The position numbers and the translations under genes were made by a program. Positions 9,301 to 18,071 of a stretch of 64,000 bases of DNA are shown piece after piece; the first letter of the stretch is position 1; each line of letters starts with the position of its first letter. The notes under the pieces are model-generated. The model ran no database searches, was not told the DNA's origin, and saw only the letters and a list, made by a program, of their open reading frames with translations. Source of the DNA: Granulicella aggregans (GTDB lineage Bacteria; Acidobacteriota; Terriglobia; Terriglobales; Acidobacteriaceae); NCBI RefSeq assembly GCF_025685565.1, contig NZ_JAGSYE010000003.1:372001-436000 (forward strand), in the 5' to 3' direction.

Positions 9301-9908
9301 TGGCGCGGGAAGTTATTGAGAGAGGCAAATCCGGCAACGACGGGCGCGAGAGCCGCCGGAATCCGCGGATCGCCGGCGTTCGACCAGTAGATTCCGCTCG
9401 CGGTCTTGTACTGGTGAATCTCGGTATGAAAGGCGGCCTTCAGTTGCGCGTGCGTTCCCGAAAAGGCGATCAGGTCGCCTCCCGCGGGCGTCGATTCGAC
9501 GGTGAACCCGCCTGCCTTGAGCCATGCGGCGATCCTGGCGATGTCCTGTTGCGCCACGCCGAAACGCTGACCGAACGCTTGCGGCGTCAGCCAGCGATGA
9601 TAGTTGGCGCTACCCGGGTTTTGCAGTTCGCCGAGATACCGAGCCAACGACGCATCCTGCGCGGGGTCTCTCTTGAGCACCAGAATCATCTGCTCCAGCG
9701 GAAGCGCCTCGGGCGCCGCGCCCAGATCGCTCTTTGCATTCGCCTGCGGGGGGATATTGCCGCTCAGCGTCACCAGATTGGTGTCGTCGATGTTGGCTGC
9801 GATGCGCGGCGCCGCGCCCTCGCGTCCCTTGGAGGTTTGTCCGAGGGAAACGGCTTGAACGGCGAGAAGAACGAGGAAGGCGAGCGCGAATTGGAATTGC
9901 TTCTGCAT
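6339..9908 (-). CDS. Secreted S53 (pro-kumamolisin/sedolisin) peptidase with Ig-like repeats
   Basis: The product (about 1189 residues) has a Sec signal peptide (residues 1-23), a pro-kumamolisin propeptide (about 60-210) and an S53 serine-carboxyl peptidase domain. The catalytic Glu and Asp are in SEVEAALDVEW (Glu315, Asp319), the oxyanion Asp in STGDSGS (Asp401) and the nucleophile in GGTSFASP (Ser595). S53 enzymes are acid-acting endopeptidases that remove their own propeptide. Ig-like domains follow, then a hydrophobic hairpin around a basic cluster (MPRKRR, about 1031), a Cys-Gly-rich segment and a last Ig-like domain. The ATG at 9908 has ACGGAGAATC upstream; the longer frame overlaps the next gene and is rejected. 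It lies 101 bases behind the FG-GAP gene. Confidence 0.9.
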   Translation of the reverse strand: MQKQFQFALAFLVLLAVQAVSLGQTSKGREGAAPRIAANIDDTNLVTLSGNIPPQANAKSDLGAAPEALPLEQMILVLKRDPAQDASLARYLGELQNPGSANYHRWLTPQAFGQRFGVAQQDIARIAAWLKAGGFTVESTPAGGDLIAFSGTHAQLKAAFHTEIHQYKTASGIYWSNAGDPRIPAALAPVVAGFASLNNFPRHAMHTKPILIKRDSTTGKWAMADVAKGKPQFTTTVKGETYYGVGPSDFATMYNVGPLWNDGIDGTGQTIAIIGESDINPADVDYFRSTFGLPAKKLNVIYPTTDPGTNGSEVEAALDVEWSGAVAKNATIDLVTAPNTNTTAGIDIAALYTVTNNLAPIVSESWGGCELSFGVSGNQFYSELWQQADAQGMTVMVSTGDSGSAGCDQDQEYASYGLQVNGISSTPYTVAVGGTDLYGDYTDPSAYWNASNDATTLASAKSYVPEAAWNNSCANDLLFGALQTEGVTDGDPLAVCNDATLQPYYVTTGGGSGGASQCTVSDGVTPGSCSGGNPKPTWQADVPGIPADGVRDLPDVSLFAGNGLWGSFYIYCQSDDIGTGACDVNTALQAAGGTSFASPAFAGIMALVSQQTGTQLGNPNYILYKLAAQQYADPSKQTACQSGNAAAAPGCTFYDVTQGGNMVPCLAGTANCTTTSSTQQFGILPGYETNVGYDLATGLGSINAYNLASSWSTAASTTLPTVTALSATGSKTAIYGESFPIEVSVSASASTQTPSGDVAVLSNTTVAGYQGLRDGTLVGGKVQLDVGGTPGGTYSLFGRYEGDATFAASESSGLQITITPAASATSVIASRTSLVEGQKVTLSSTVSSSIPSGASPTGTLTFSDLTTGKTIGTSPLVADSDGTSSSGYVTVASSSLAAGANSIFATYSGDGNYSSSTSVGAAVTLTAPFTVAVTPAALTVSVGSGTAGSAMVAVTPVLGATIHAAQLVFSCQGTLPPGLSCSFATPVSGSDGSATSTLSVTYQTPVESATQQQRTSPAFALGGLGVLGLLLMPRKRRSAVRLFVLLAVVCVVFSGLSGCSGGGGAAAPVATSTTLTSSSAMPTYGSTVTLTASVAASVGSSSPTGTVTFSDGGITLCTQTIQIGSASCSTKTLAIGKDAIVASYGGDAAHSPSASGALLVDTTLTKTISVVVSDESGNSSTTPLAVTLQ

Positions 9909-10009
9909 GATTCTCCGTGGAGTGCTAGTTGCCTTGGTGTTGCCAATACCGCTTCCGTGCGACAAGCGATGCAGGAAAGTCGCGGGCGAGGACGGCCTCG
10001 CCCGCGAAA

Positions 10010-13000
10010 CTACTGCACGGTCACGGTGAGCGTCGTGGTTTGCGCGGTGGCGCCGGAAACGGACGGCGTCGCGGTGATCGTAATGGTCGATTGCCCCTTG
10101 GCGGCGACTTTCGCGGCGGCGCTGCCGCCGCACCCGGTCGCTCCTACAACCAACAGCAATCCGGCGACCATGGCGATGGTAAGCGTGTGCCACTTCTTGC
10201 GCCTCTTGCGCGGTAGAAAGAAGAGGATAGCCGCCAAGCCAACCCCGCCTGCCGAGGCACCGAATCCGCCCAGCTTGCCAAGAGCGGTGATCTCCGTGGA
10301 CGAGGCGCTTGCCACCACAACCGTCACCATTTGCATCGCTCCGTGTGTCAGCGTCACCGTGGATGGGCTGACGGTCACGATCAGTCCCTGTTCGGCACCC
10401 GAGGCGGTGAAGGAGACGCTGCCGTTATACGTCGTGTTGGCGGTCACCCCGATCGTGATCGAGCCGGTATTCCCCTGAGGTAGGCTCAGTGAAGCTGAAC
10501 TCGACTGTAGCGCGATCGCCGGCGCGAGCGCAGTGACTGCGACCGATTCAGTCGCGCTTGCCGCGTTGAAGTTGCCGTCGCCCGCGAAGGCTGCCGTGAT
10601 GAGATTCGTCCCCACCGGGAGCGCCGCTGTAGTCAGGGTGGCAACGCCTCCGCTGATCGCACCGGTCCCAAGCATGGCGCCGCCCGTGCTGAACACGATG
10701 TTGCCCTGCGGCGCGTTGGCGGTGAAGGTCGTGGTGAGCGTTGCCGTGAGCGTGACGCTTGCCCCTTGCACCGCCGAGGCCTGAGACGCTACGAGCTTCA
10801 GGGCGGAAGCCCCTTGATTCAGGAACAGGCCGTTTGCCGAGTCGTTGACCGCCAGCACATCCGGTGCCCCATCGTGATTGAAGTCATCGACAAAGGTGAA
10901 GGTGCTGAACGTTCCCATCTCTTCGCTGAGATACGGGCCAAAATCGCCGCCGCCAAGATTCGGATACGTCACCACCCCGTATTGGTCGTTGTCGTCATAC
11001 TGAGAGTAGGCGGAGATCGCGAGATCGGGCAGGCCGTCGTTGTTGAAGTCCGCAAAGGCCGCGCCGAAAGGAAGTGTTCCCTGGGCAACGAGCGTGGGAG
11101 GGCCGAAGCTGGCGCTGCCCTGGTTCGGCATCAACAGCACGCCTTGCGTTCCGGGTATGACGCTATAGCCGTAAGGTCCAGCCTGTAGGAGCCCCGCGGT
11201 GCTCAGCGCAACGTCCGGCTTGCCGTCCTGGTTGTAGTCCGCGACCCTCAGCGACGTAACCAGATATCCGGAAAGGATCGTCGTCGGCGTGCTGAAGGTG
11301 CCGTTTCCGTTGCCCATGGCAAGATACACGTTCGTGTAGTCGTCGTAGGCGTAGTTGTCGTTGAAGGCCAGATCCAGCTTGCCGTCGCCGTTGAAGTCTC
11401 CAAGAGCCACATTGAGCAACTGCAGGCCCGAGGGATAGAACTTCGTGGTGAAGTGTCCCTTGCCGTCATTGATAGAGACGAAGTAGCCGGATGGCGTGAC
11501 AACGGAGCCGCTGCACTCCTGGTCTCCCGGATAGGCAAAGACGATGTCGTTGCTACCTTTACCGGTCAGATCGCCCGTCGTGGCGTAGTTCATTGGGCAG
11601 GCCGGCGAGATCCCCAGCGAGATCGGGGTGTATGCCGAAAACGTTCCATCCCCCTTGCCGGCCGCGTAGCCATAGCCCGTCGCCGAAAGCTCCACCAAAT
11701 CCGGGATGCCATCGCCGTTCAGGTCGACAAAGTGCGAGTCCACTCCGGCCACCGCGGCAACCTCAGCCGCCGATTGCGCGATCACCTTCGTGAAGTTTCC
11801 CTTGCCGTCGTTGAGGAGGGTAACGAATGGGACTACATTCTGGTCGGCCACAATGTTGGTCAGATCCTCCGCAATGATGTCCGGATAACCGTCGCCGTTT
11901 GCATCGCCTTCCGCGAATACACTCAGATTGCTCGCGGGCAGTGTATAGATCGAAGCGGCCGTCGGGTCGAGCGAAGGGTAGCTCACCGCGGCGGCGCCCG
12001 CCAGTTTCCCGCCCGCCAGTCCGTAGTCGAGGATCGCGGTTGACTGCTGGGTATCGATATCCAATACGTCGGGCAGGCCGTCGCCGTTGAAATCGGCGAT
12101 CGTCGGCAGGTTGTACGGACGCTGGCTTGCACCGACCACGCGAGAGCTTGCCGTCGACGAGAAGGTTCCATCGCCGTTACCCGGATACAGGGAGATTGCA
12201 CCGTCGTCATAGGTCACAATGTCCGGCTTACCATCGCCATTCAGATCGGCGAGCGCAAACGCATAGCGCGAGGGCTGCAGAGGAACGGCAACTTTGGGCC
12301 CGCTAAAGTTTTCCTTGCCATCGTTGAACGAGACGTAGACATTGCCATCTCCGACGTTGAACAGAACGTCAGGGCTTCCGTCGCCATTCAGATCCGCGAC
12401 GCTGAAGTTCGATGTCACTAGGCTGAAGCTTGAGACTGTGGCTGCGGTATAGGTGGCGTTGCTGAACGCGCCGGTTCCATCGCCGTTGGCAATGACGAGT
12501 CCGGTGAGTTCGGCGCCCGACTGGTTGGTGACCTCGATCGCCAGGTCAAGGTTTCCATCACCATTCATATCCGCCAGGATCAGCCCCTCCCCTTGCTGCG
12601 GGAATGCAGCTCCAGGAACCTGCGAGTCGCTCTCCGTTTGCGGAGAGCTAAAACTGCTGTCTCCCCGGTTAATATAGCTCTGCACGGTAAACGTGCTCAG
12701 GTAGTCGTTGATTGCGGCGGTATAGTTCTGCGACGTGGTCAGCACCACGATGTCGGGAACGGAGTCGCCATTCACATCGCCGACCACCAGCCCCCCGCCG
12801 TTGTAAAGCTCGGCCCCGGAGGTCGTCGACACGTTGTAAATCACCGGAGACTTGAAGGTCCCGTCTCCGTTGCTGATCCAGACCAGGAAGTCGTTGTCCA
12901 CGTAGTCGAGGCCGACCAGGTCGGCTTTGCCATCGCCGTTTAGGTCGGCGGCTGCGATGTAACTGACATACGTGTCCAAAGCTGAGGTGTCGACATGGGT

Positions 13001-13561
13001 AATCGCGGAGGAGGAGAATTTACCCTTGCCGGGATTGAGCGCAATGTTAAGCTCGCCGTCTCCGTTGAGCGTGGCCAGATCGGCAAGTCCGTCTCCGTTG
13101 AAGTCTCCAACGGCAGTTGAATCAATGATGTAGGCATCGGTGGCAGGAGCTACTCCAATGGCAGGCGCGGCCACAAATCCAGGAAAGTTCACACTCACCC
13201 CCTGCAACTGGGTGGCATTCGGCATAGGTTTGGCGATGGCTGACAGTACAGGCTCTCCGGCGCTGTTCTTCATGGCCTTCAGGGCGGGCAATACCTGGCG
13301 TTCGAACGGACTCATAAAACGACGTTCTGAGCGGGTCGTCGGCAGCGACTCGCTGGAGCGCTTCTGCCGTGCCTCCATCTTCGCCAGGAACTTGGGATTG
13401 GTGTGGCTTGGCGTCGAGAGAACCTGGGAAGAAGATGAGAGTGAGCAGGCCACCAAAGTCAACAAGAGCAACCACGGACCCGACCTCCGCACTGATGTGC
13501 GGATCGATTCTGCCTCCAGCCGTCTTCCTGGGATGCCTTTTGCAAGCTCAATTATGTTCAC
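10010..13561 (-). CDS. Secreted FG-GAP/VCBS repeat protein with Ig-like domain
   Basis: The roughly 1183-residue protein contains more than ten FG-GAP/VCBS repeats with the calcium-binding core DxNGDGxxD (DFNGDGLADLA, DLNGDGKADLV, DVNGDSVPDIV and so on), the units of beta-propeller domains. An Ig-like domain (TLTATLTTTFTANAPQG) follows, then a strand region interrupted by a hydrophobic hairpin with PRKRRKK (about residue 1115) and a GCGGS motif, then a last strand ending TLTVTVQ. The N-terminus has a basic segment and LLLLTLVAC, a possible lipoprotein signal (Cys at about 36). The GTG at 13561 has AGGAGG eight bases upstream, so I prefer it. Adhesive or binding function is inference. Confidence 0.85.
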   Translation of the reverse strand: MNIIELAKGIPGRRLEAESIRTSVRRSGPWLLLLTLVACSLSSSSQVLSTPSHTNPKFLAKMEARQKRSSESLPTTRSERRFMSPFERQVLPALKAMKNSAGEPVLSAIAKPMPNATQLQGVSVNFPGFVAAPAIGVAPATDAYIIDSTAVGDFNGDGLADLATLNGDGELNIALNPGKGKFSSSAITHVDTSALDTYVSYIAAADLNGDGKADLVGLDYVDNDFLVWISNGDGTFKSPVIYNVSTTSGAELYNGGGLVVGDVNGDSVPDIVVLTTSQNYTAAINDYLSTFTVQSYINRGDSSFSSPQTESDSQVPGAAFPQQGEGLILADMNGDGNLDLAIEVTNQSGAELTGLVIANGDGTGAFSNATYTAATVSSFSLVTSNFSVADLNGDGSPDVLFNVGDGNVYVSFNDGKENFSGPKVAVPLQPSRYAFALADLNGDGKPDIVTYDDGAISLYPGNGDGTFSSTASSRVVGASQRPYNLPTIADFNGDGLPDVLDIDTQQSTAILDYGLAGGKLAGAAAVSYPSLDPTAASIYTLPASNLSVFAEGDANGDGYPDIIAEDLTNIVADQNVVPFVTLLNDGKGNFTKVIAQSAAEVAAVAGVDSHFVDLNGDGIPDLVELSATGYGYAAGKGDGTFSAYTPISLGISPACPMNYATTGDLTGKGSNDIVFAYPGDQECSGSVVTPSGYFVSINDGKGHFTTKFYPSGLQLLNVALGDFNGDGKLDLAFNDNYAYDDYTNVYLAMGNGNGTFSTPTTILSGYLVTSLRVADYNQDGKPDVALSTAGLLQAGPYGYSVIPGTQGVLLMPNQGSASFGPPTLVAQGTLPFGAAFADFNNDGLPDLAISAYSQYDDNDQYGVVTYPNLGGGDFGPYLSEEMGTFSTFTFVDDFNHDGAPDVLAVNDSANGLFLNQGASALKLVASQASAVQGASVTLTATLTTTFTANAPQGNIVFSTGGAMLGTGAISGGVATLTTAALPVGTNLITAAFAGDGNFNAASATESVAVTALAPAIALQSSSASLSLPQGNTGSITIGVTANTTYNGSVSFTASGAEQGLIVTVSPSTVTLTHGAMQMVTVVVASASSTEITALGKLGGFGASAGGVGLAAILFFLPRKRRKKWHTLTIAMVAGLLLVVGATGCGGSAAAKVAAKGQSTITITATPSVSGATAQTTTLTVTVQ

Positions 13562-13971
13562 TCCTGTTGCCTCCTGGAAAGTTCGTAAACTCTGCCCATC
13601 GACCGGTTGAAGCCGTGGGGTAAAGGGCACTATGACAACGACCGAGCTGCGGGTTGCGCCACTCGGGACTAATGGTTGAGTCGTCTCCGGCGCGAGATGC
13701 ACAGGAGGACAGGCGAGCTATTTCTCCGATCGTAGGCACAGGCTTTTTGAGCTTGGGATCGGGAAGCTTACCCAACAGCGTCTAGGACTGAATGTGTTGG
13801 ATTTACCCTATTTGGACATTTCGCCCAGCGTCAATTCCTCGAAACATCGGAAAGATCTCAGGAAAATATCCGCGGATAAGTAACCTCAAGTCAAATAGAT
13901 ATGTGTCTTTTGTACCTGCCAGGGAAGAGGCCCGAAAACGAGTTGGCGTGCTGTGCATTTAACATCTTTCT
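13562..13971. promoter_or_regulatory. Divergent intergenic region (FG-GAP gene / winged-helix regulator)
   Basis: These 410 bases separate two genes that point away from each other, so both promoters should be here. The only strong signal I see is the AGGAGG site of the minus-strand gene at about 13570-13575. The stretch around 13795-13830 is AT-richer (TTGGATTTACCCTATTTGGACA) and may hold promoter elements, but I cannot assign -35/-10 boxes with confidence. No gene is recognised. Confidence 0.35.
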
Positions 13972-15996
13972 ATGGAGCTTCCCTTGCGACGCGTGTATTC
14001 CTTCAAGTCGTTCCGGTTCGATGCGACGAGTGGGGATTTGACACACCATGGGATGAGGGTCCGCATCCAGGAGCAGACGGGACTCTTGCTGACCATTTTG
14101 TTGGAGCGCGCTGGCTCCGTGGTGACGCGCCAGCAACTTCGCGATCAAATGTGGCCGGCCGGGGAGCACCTGGGCCACGATCATGCCATCAGCAACGCGG
14201 TCAATCAGTTGCGAAACATCCTTCGCGACAAGCCGACTAAGCCGGTGTTCATTGAGACTATCCCTAAGCGGGGCTACCGTTTTCTGCCCGAAGTCACTTT
14301 TCTGGCGTCGGAGCCAGTTCCCGAGCACTCAGGTCTGGAGCTCACTGAAGAGACGGAATCTCTCGATCGAGGTCTCTCCGAATCGGGGCTGATGCTAGTT
14401 CCGGTGTCCGGTGAACTGGCGCTCGCAGAACCAGAGGCTGCTTCAATCATCGCGTCTCAGCAACCTATCGAATCTGCTCACGACGCTCTCCGCCTGAAGC
14501 GACCGAGAATCGAGCCGTGGGGCAAGTGGCTGGCGGCTGCGGCTATTTTCGTCGTCGTCGGTGCAAGCGGTTTTGTGTTTCGCCGCCACAGTTCCAAGCC
14601 TCAGCCACTCTCGATCGGCATCGCTCCATTTCAAGTGTCGGGTTCCGGCGCGGATCAACTCGCCGAAAGCCTGCGAAGCGCGCTCTCGGGTGCACTGAGC
14701 CAATCTCCGTCCATCAATGTGCGTGGGCAGCACTCGCTGAGCGACGCCGGCCAGGACGATTCCAGCGTACGCCGCAATGCCCAACTGCTGCACCTTGACG
14801 ATCTCTTATTCGGCAACCTCACCCTCGCCGAGGGCCGCTGCGACCTGCAACTGAAACTGGTGCGTGGAAGCGACGCCGTCCATGTAGCCTCGTTTCATTA
14901 CAGCGGGACGACAGACGAACTGGCTTCCCTGCGCGACCGCGCCCAAAAGGACATCGCTGCGGCATTGAAACGACCGCTGCCCGAAGACCGGCGGTCGCGG
15001 CCTGCCACCAACCACAAGGGCTACGAAGACTACCTTCGAGCGCGCAACTATCTGACACCATGGTCCGACGACTCCCTTCCCAAGGCGATCCAGAGCTTCA
15101 AGGCAGCGATCGCCGGAGATCCAAGCGATGCCGATGCCTATTCCGGCATGTCCAGCACCTATATCCTTGCAGCAGAACATGGCCTGGCTCCTCGCGAAGA
15201 GAGTTATCGCACCGCACAAAGATATGCGCTCAAAAGCACCGAGCTGAATCCGCTGGACGCCGAAGGCCACGAAGACCTTGGCTATTTGGCTTTTGTTTAC
15301 GAATGGAACTTCGGGGTTGCGGAAAAGGAGCTTCGGGAAGCCGTGGCGCTTGAGCCCAACAACGCCGAGCATCGCGATATGCTCGCGCTGCTCCTCTGCA
15401 TCACTAATCGATCCAACGAGGCGCTCCATCAGATCGATATAGCTCAGGAGGATGACCCGCTCTGGCCGTCGGTCTATTTTACCGAGATGTACGTCGCCAC
15501 CAGCGCGCGTCAGGAGGAACGAGCCCTCCAGGCTGCGAACCGTCTTGTCCGTATGAAGCCGGATTCGGCCTTGGCGCACGATCAACGGGCATGGGTCCTG
15601 TGGAACACGCGCCACTATGAACAGGCAATCGAGGAATGGCGACTGATGGCGTCCATGGAGAAAGACGCTCCGCGATTGAAATTAGAGAACGCCGGGCTGG
15701 CGGCGTTCCACAGTGGCGGGATGGAAGCGTATGCTCGGCTCCATTTGAAGGCAATCCAATCCGGCACCAGTTGGTCCCATGAGAACGATTTCCTGCCCGC
15801 GGAGTGGTACATGTTTTCCGGTGATCCAGATCGTGCGGTGGCCGAATTGGCGAAGCTCGTCGATCGGCATGATTTCTTCGCTCTACAACTCACCACATCC
15901 CCTTCGTGGATTCCCCTCTACAAGAATCCGCGCTTTCTAGCGCTGGTTGCTCGTGTGGGCCTGCGGCTGTCGCAGATCCAGAGCCCTGCTCGATAG
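13972..15996 (+). CDS. Membrane winged-helix regulator with TPR domain (CadC-like)
   Basis: The 674-residue protein begins with an OmpR/PhoB-type winged-helix domain (residues about 8-105): FDATSGDLTHHG, the recognition-helix region VTRQQLRDQMWPAG...HAISNAVNQLRNIL and the wing IETIPKRGYRFLP. A linker and one transmembrane helix (about 185-202, WLAAAAIFVVVGASGFVF) follow. A domain at about 212-330 resembles the SPFAN/adenylate-cyclase-associated type (IGIAPFQVSG), and a long TPR array (about 350-650) completes it. This is the CadC layout: DNA binding in the cytoplasm, sensing outside. It faces away from the FG-GAP/S53 genes and may regulate them; that is inference from position only. Confidence 0.85.
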   Translation: MELPLRRVYSFKSFRFDATSGDLTHHGMRVRIQEQTGLLLTILLERAGSVVTRQQLRDQMWPAGEHLGHDHAISNAVNQLRNILRDKPTKPVFIETIPKRGYRFLPEVTFLASEPVPEHSGLELTEETESLDRGLSESGLMLVPVSGELALAEPEAASIIASQQPIESAHDALRLKRPRIEPWGKWLAAAAIFVVVGASGFVFRRHSSKPQPLSIGIAPFQVSGSGADQLAESLRSALSGALSQSPSINVRGQHSLSDAGQDDSSVRRNAQLLHLDDLLFGNLTLAEGRCDLQLKLVRGSDAVHVASFHYSGTTDELASLRDRAQKDIAAALKRPLPEDRRSRPATNHKGYEDYLRARNYLTPWSDDSLPKAIQSFKAAIAGDPSDADAYSGMSSTYILAAEHGLAPREESYRTAQRYALKSTELNPLDAEGHEDLGYLAFVYEWNFGVAEKELREAVALEPNNAEHRDMLALLLCITNRSNEALHQIDIAQEDDPLWPSVYFTEMYVATSARQEERALQAANRLVRMKPDSALAHDQRAWVLWNTRHYEQAIEEWRLMASMEKDAPRLKLENAGLAAFHSGGMEAYARLHLKAIQSGTSWSHENDFLPAEWYMFSGDPDRAVAELAKLVDRHDFFALQLTTSPSWIPLYKNPRFLALVARVGLRLSQIQSPAR

Positions 15997-16119
15997 TTGG
16001 TTTGCGGTCCTGGTTTAGCGGGTGCGCCGTGGACTATCGAGCGGCGCGGAAGAGAAGCTCGCTCTGGCAAGCGACGCTTTAGTGTCTGAGTGAGTGAACT
16101 ATAAGGTGGGATTCCGTGT

Positions 16120-16419
16120 GTGCGAGGAAACCGGATCGACGATCAGGAGATCGGGATGCTCTGTCTGCATCTGATTAAGCTGTCGCTCGTCTACATCAAC
16201 ACCCTCATGATCCAGCAGGTACTGGCCGAACCCTCCTGGAGCGGCCGCCTCAACACAGACGACCAGCGAGGCATCACTCCCATGATCCACAGTCACATCA
16301 ATCCCTATGGCAGTTTCCGGCTCGACCTCAACATCCGCTTACCTCTCGACCCGCCGCGTTTCGGGCGGCAATCGGTCGGAGCCCAGCTCCTGCTCGGCTA
16401 CGATCAACTGACCGGGTGA
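16120..16419 (+). pseudogene. C-terminal remnant of a Tn3-family transposase
   Basis: The translated stretch MLCLHLIKLSLVYINTLM, QQVLAEPSWSGRL, ITPMIHSHINPYGSF and LDLNIRLPL matches the conserved C-terminus of one Tn3-family TnpA branch (LHLLQN.LVYINTLM, then LTPLIYSHVNPYGRF). Only about 75 of roughly 1000 residues remain and no Tn3-type 38-bp end is apparent. The rest was lost before or during insertion of the adjacent IS110 element. Confidence 0.75.
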
Positions 16420-16493
16420 CAGATAATGGGATGGCCCGTCGCCTTCCAAAGGCTATTGTGGCAGGCTATGTGCAGGTAAAGGAGGATCGACTC

Positions 16494-17516
16494 TTGACAG
16501 CACACGTTTGTGGCATCGATATCGGCAAGACGGTATTTCATCTGATCGGCCTGAGCGAGCAAGGCCAGATTGTCTTGAAGAAGCGTCTGAACCGGAAGCA
16601 GCTGATTACTCTGACCGTCAATATGCCAGCCTGTCTCATCGGCATGGAGGCGTGCGCCGGGTCCCACTTGCTGGCGCGTGTGCTCCGAGCGCAAGGTCAC
16701 GATGTCAAGCTCATGCCAGCTGAGTATGTCCGACCTTTTGTTAAATCCAATAAGAACGACTACGTCGACGCGGAAGCCATTGCCGAGGCCGTGCAACGGC
16801 CCACGATGCGCTTTGTTCCGATCAAGAATGAAGCACAGCTCGATCTGCAAGCACTGCATCGCGTGCGAGACCGCTGGATGGGCAGGCGCACGGCGGTGAT
16901 CAATCAAATTCGTGGTTTTCTGCTCGAGCACGGGATCGCTGTCAGCGTGGGCCCGGCACATCTGCAGCGACAGATACCTTCCATTCTCGAGGACGCTGAG
17001 AATATCCTATCCCCGCGCATGCGCTCGCTCGTGCTGGAGCTTCGGGGTGAATGGGAGAAGTTGGAAGAACTAATTGATGAGGTGACCCAGGAACTCGCCG
17101 GAGCGGCGAGGGAGGACGAGAATAGCCGGCGTCTGCTGACTGTGCCTGGCGTTGGGCCGCTCACGGCGACCGCGCTCACCGCGGCGGTTGGTAACGGCAT
17201 GGCTTTTCGCAAAGGGCGTGATCTGGCCGCATGGCTAGGCCTGGTTCCACGGCAGCATTCCACAGGCGGCAAATCAAGGTTGCTGGGCATTAGCAAGCGC
17301 GGCAATCCTTATCTGCGAAGGCTCTTTGTGCATGGAGCTCGATCCGTGCTCGCACGGGTGAAACGAAGCCAGCATCGATTCGGAGGATGGCTGGATCGCC
17401 TGGAAGCCAGATCCCCGCGCAACGTGGCCATCGTGGCGTTAGCCAACAAGCTCGCGCGCATAGCGTGGGCAGTGCTGACTAGCGGCCAAGAGTATTGCGC
17501 GACGGTCGGCACGTAA
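16494..17516 (+). CDS. IS110 family (IS1111 group) transposase
   Basis: The protein (about 340 residues) has the RuvC-like DEDD domain typical of IS110: GIDIGKTVFH (first Asp), GMEACAGSH (Glu) and NDYVDAEAI (Asp pair). The C-terminal Transposase_20 domain follows, with VPGVGPLTATAL and GLVPRQHSTGGKSRLLGISKRGN carrying the catalytic-serine region. IS110 enzymes recombine through a guide (bridge) RNA made from the element's noncoding ends. The TTG at 16494 follows AAAGGAGG by eight bases and starts directly at MTAHVCGIDIGK; the frame is open from 16416 and an earlier start cannot be excluded. It stands next to the Tn3 remnant. Confidence 0.9.
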   Translation: MTAHVCGIDIGKTVFHLIGLSEQGQIVLKKRLNRKQLITLTVNMPACLIGMEACAGSHLLARVLRAQGHDVKLMPAEYVRPFVKSNKNDYVDAEAIAEAVQRPTMRFVPIKNEAQLDLQALHRVRDRWMGRRTAVINQIRGFLLEHGIAVSVGPAHLQRQIPSILEDAENILSPRMRSLVLELRGEWEKLEELIDEVTQELAGAAREDENSRRLLTVPGVGPLTATALTAAVGNGMAFRKGRDLAAWLGLVPRQHSTGGKSRLLGISKRGNPYLRRLFVHGARSVLARVKRSQHRFGGWLDRLEARSPRNVAIVALANKLARIAWAVLTSGQEYCATVGT

Positions 17517-18071
17517 GGAAAAGCTGGAAATCACCCTGTGATTCCCATTCTCCTCACGCGAGTTGCTGCGGGTTTTATACAAAGAGTTCCTACCAGGTTT
17601 GCGAGCAGATTCACTGATGGCTGAACAGGTCCATCCGGCCCACCTTGAGCCTTAAGGGGCAATCGGTCTGACGTTGAGACCGCCCAGATAATTAGGAGAG
17701 GGCAGGCGCGGATTCCATTATGGCTCGAAGCAGATCGACCGCTTCAACACGAAGCCGCATACATTGGCGCAGACCGCTTCACCATCAAAAATTTGCTTGC
17801 AATCAGGCGACGGACCATACATTGCCCCTGGTGACAGCAATGTTGAGTTCACCCCTTCGTGGCGCGGATCGATACGTTCTCACAATCCTGAGTGCGGGAA
17901 CGCTGCCAAAGGCCGCCAATTTTACCTTTTCGAGGCGTCGGGCAAAATAGCCAAGGGCCTGTTCGAGTAACCGGCAGATGTCACTAAAGACTAACCCTAG
18001 GTTACGCCGCGATCAGGCTTGGAGTTGGATTTTAGCTGACCGTAATGACCCAGTAATCGTTTAATCGTTTC
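17517..18071. other. Noncoding region behind the IS110 gene
   Basis: The first part (to about 17700) is probably the right noncoding end of the IS110 element, where IS1111-group members carry subterminal repeats; I could not fix the boundary. Two short overlapping frames at 17720-17970 show no known domain. The last 60 bases must contain the promoter of the VWFA gene at 18072. Confidence 0.35.

Noticed and set aside
9909-10193. N-terminal extension of the S53 peptidase frame
   Set aside because: It overlaps the 3' end of the FG-GAP gene, has Arg/His-rich random composition and ends before a clear signal peptide with its own ribosome binding site at 9908.
9102-10478. Long plus-strand frame (458 codons)
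   Set aside because: It is antisense to the S53 and FG-GAP genes, which have clear domains; the translated product has no recognisable domain and shows the Arg/Val bias of a shadow frame.
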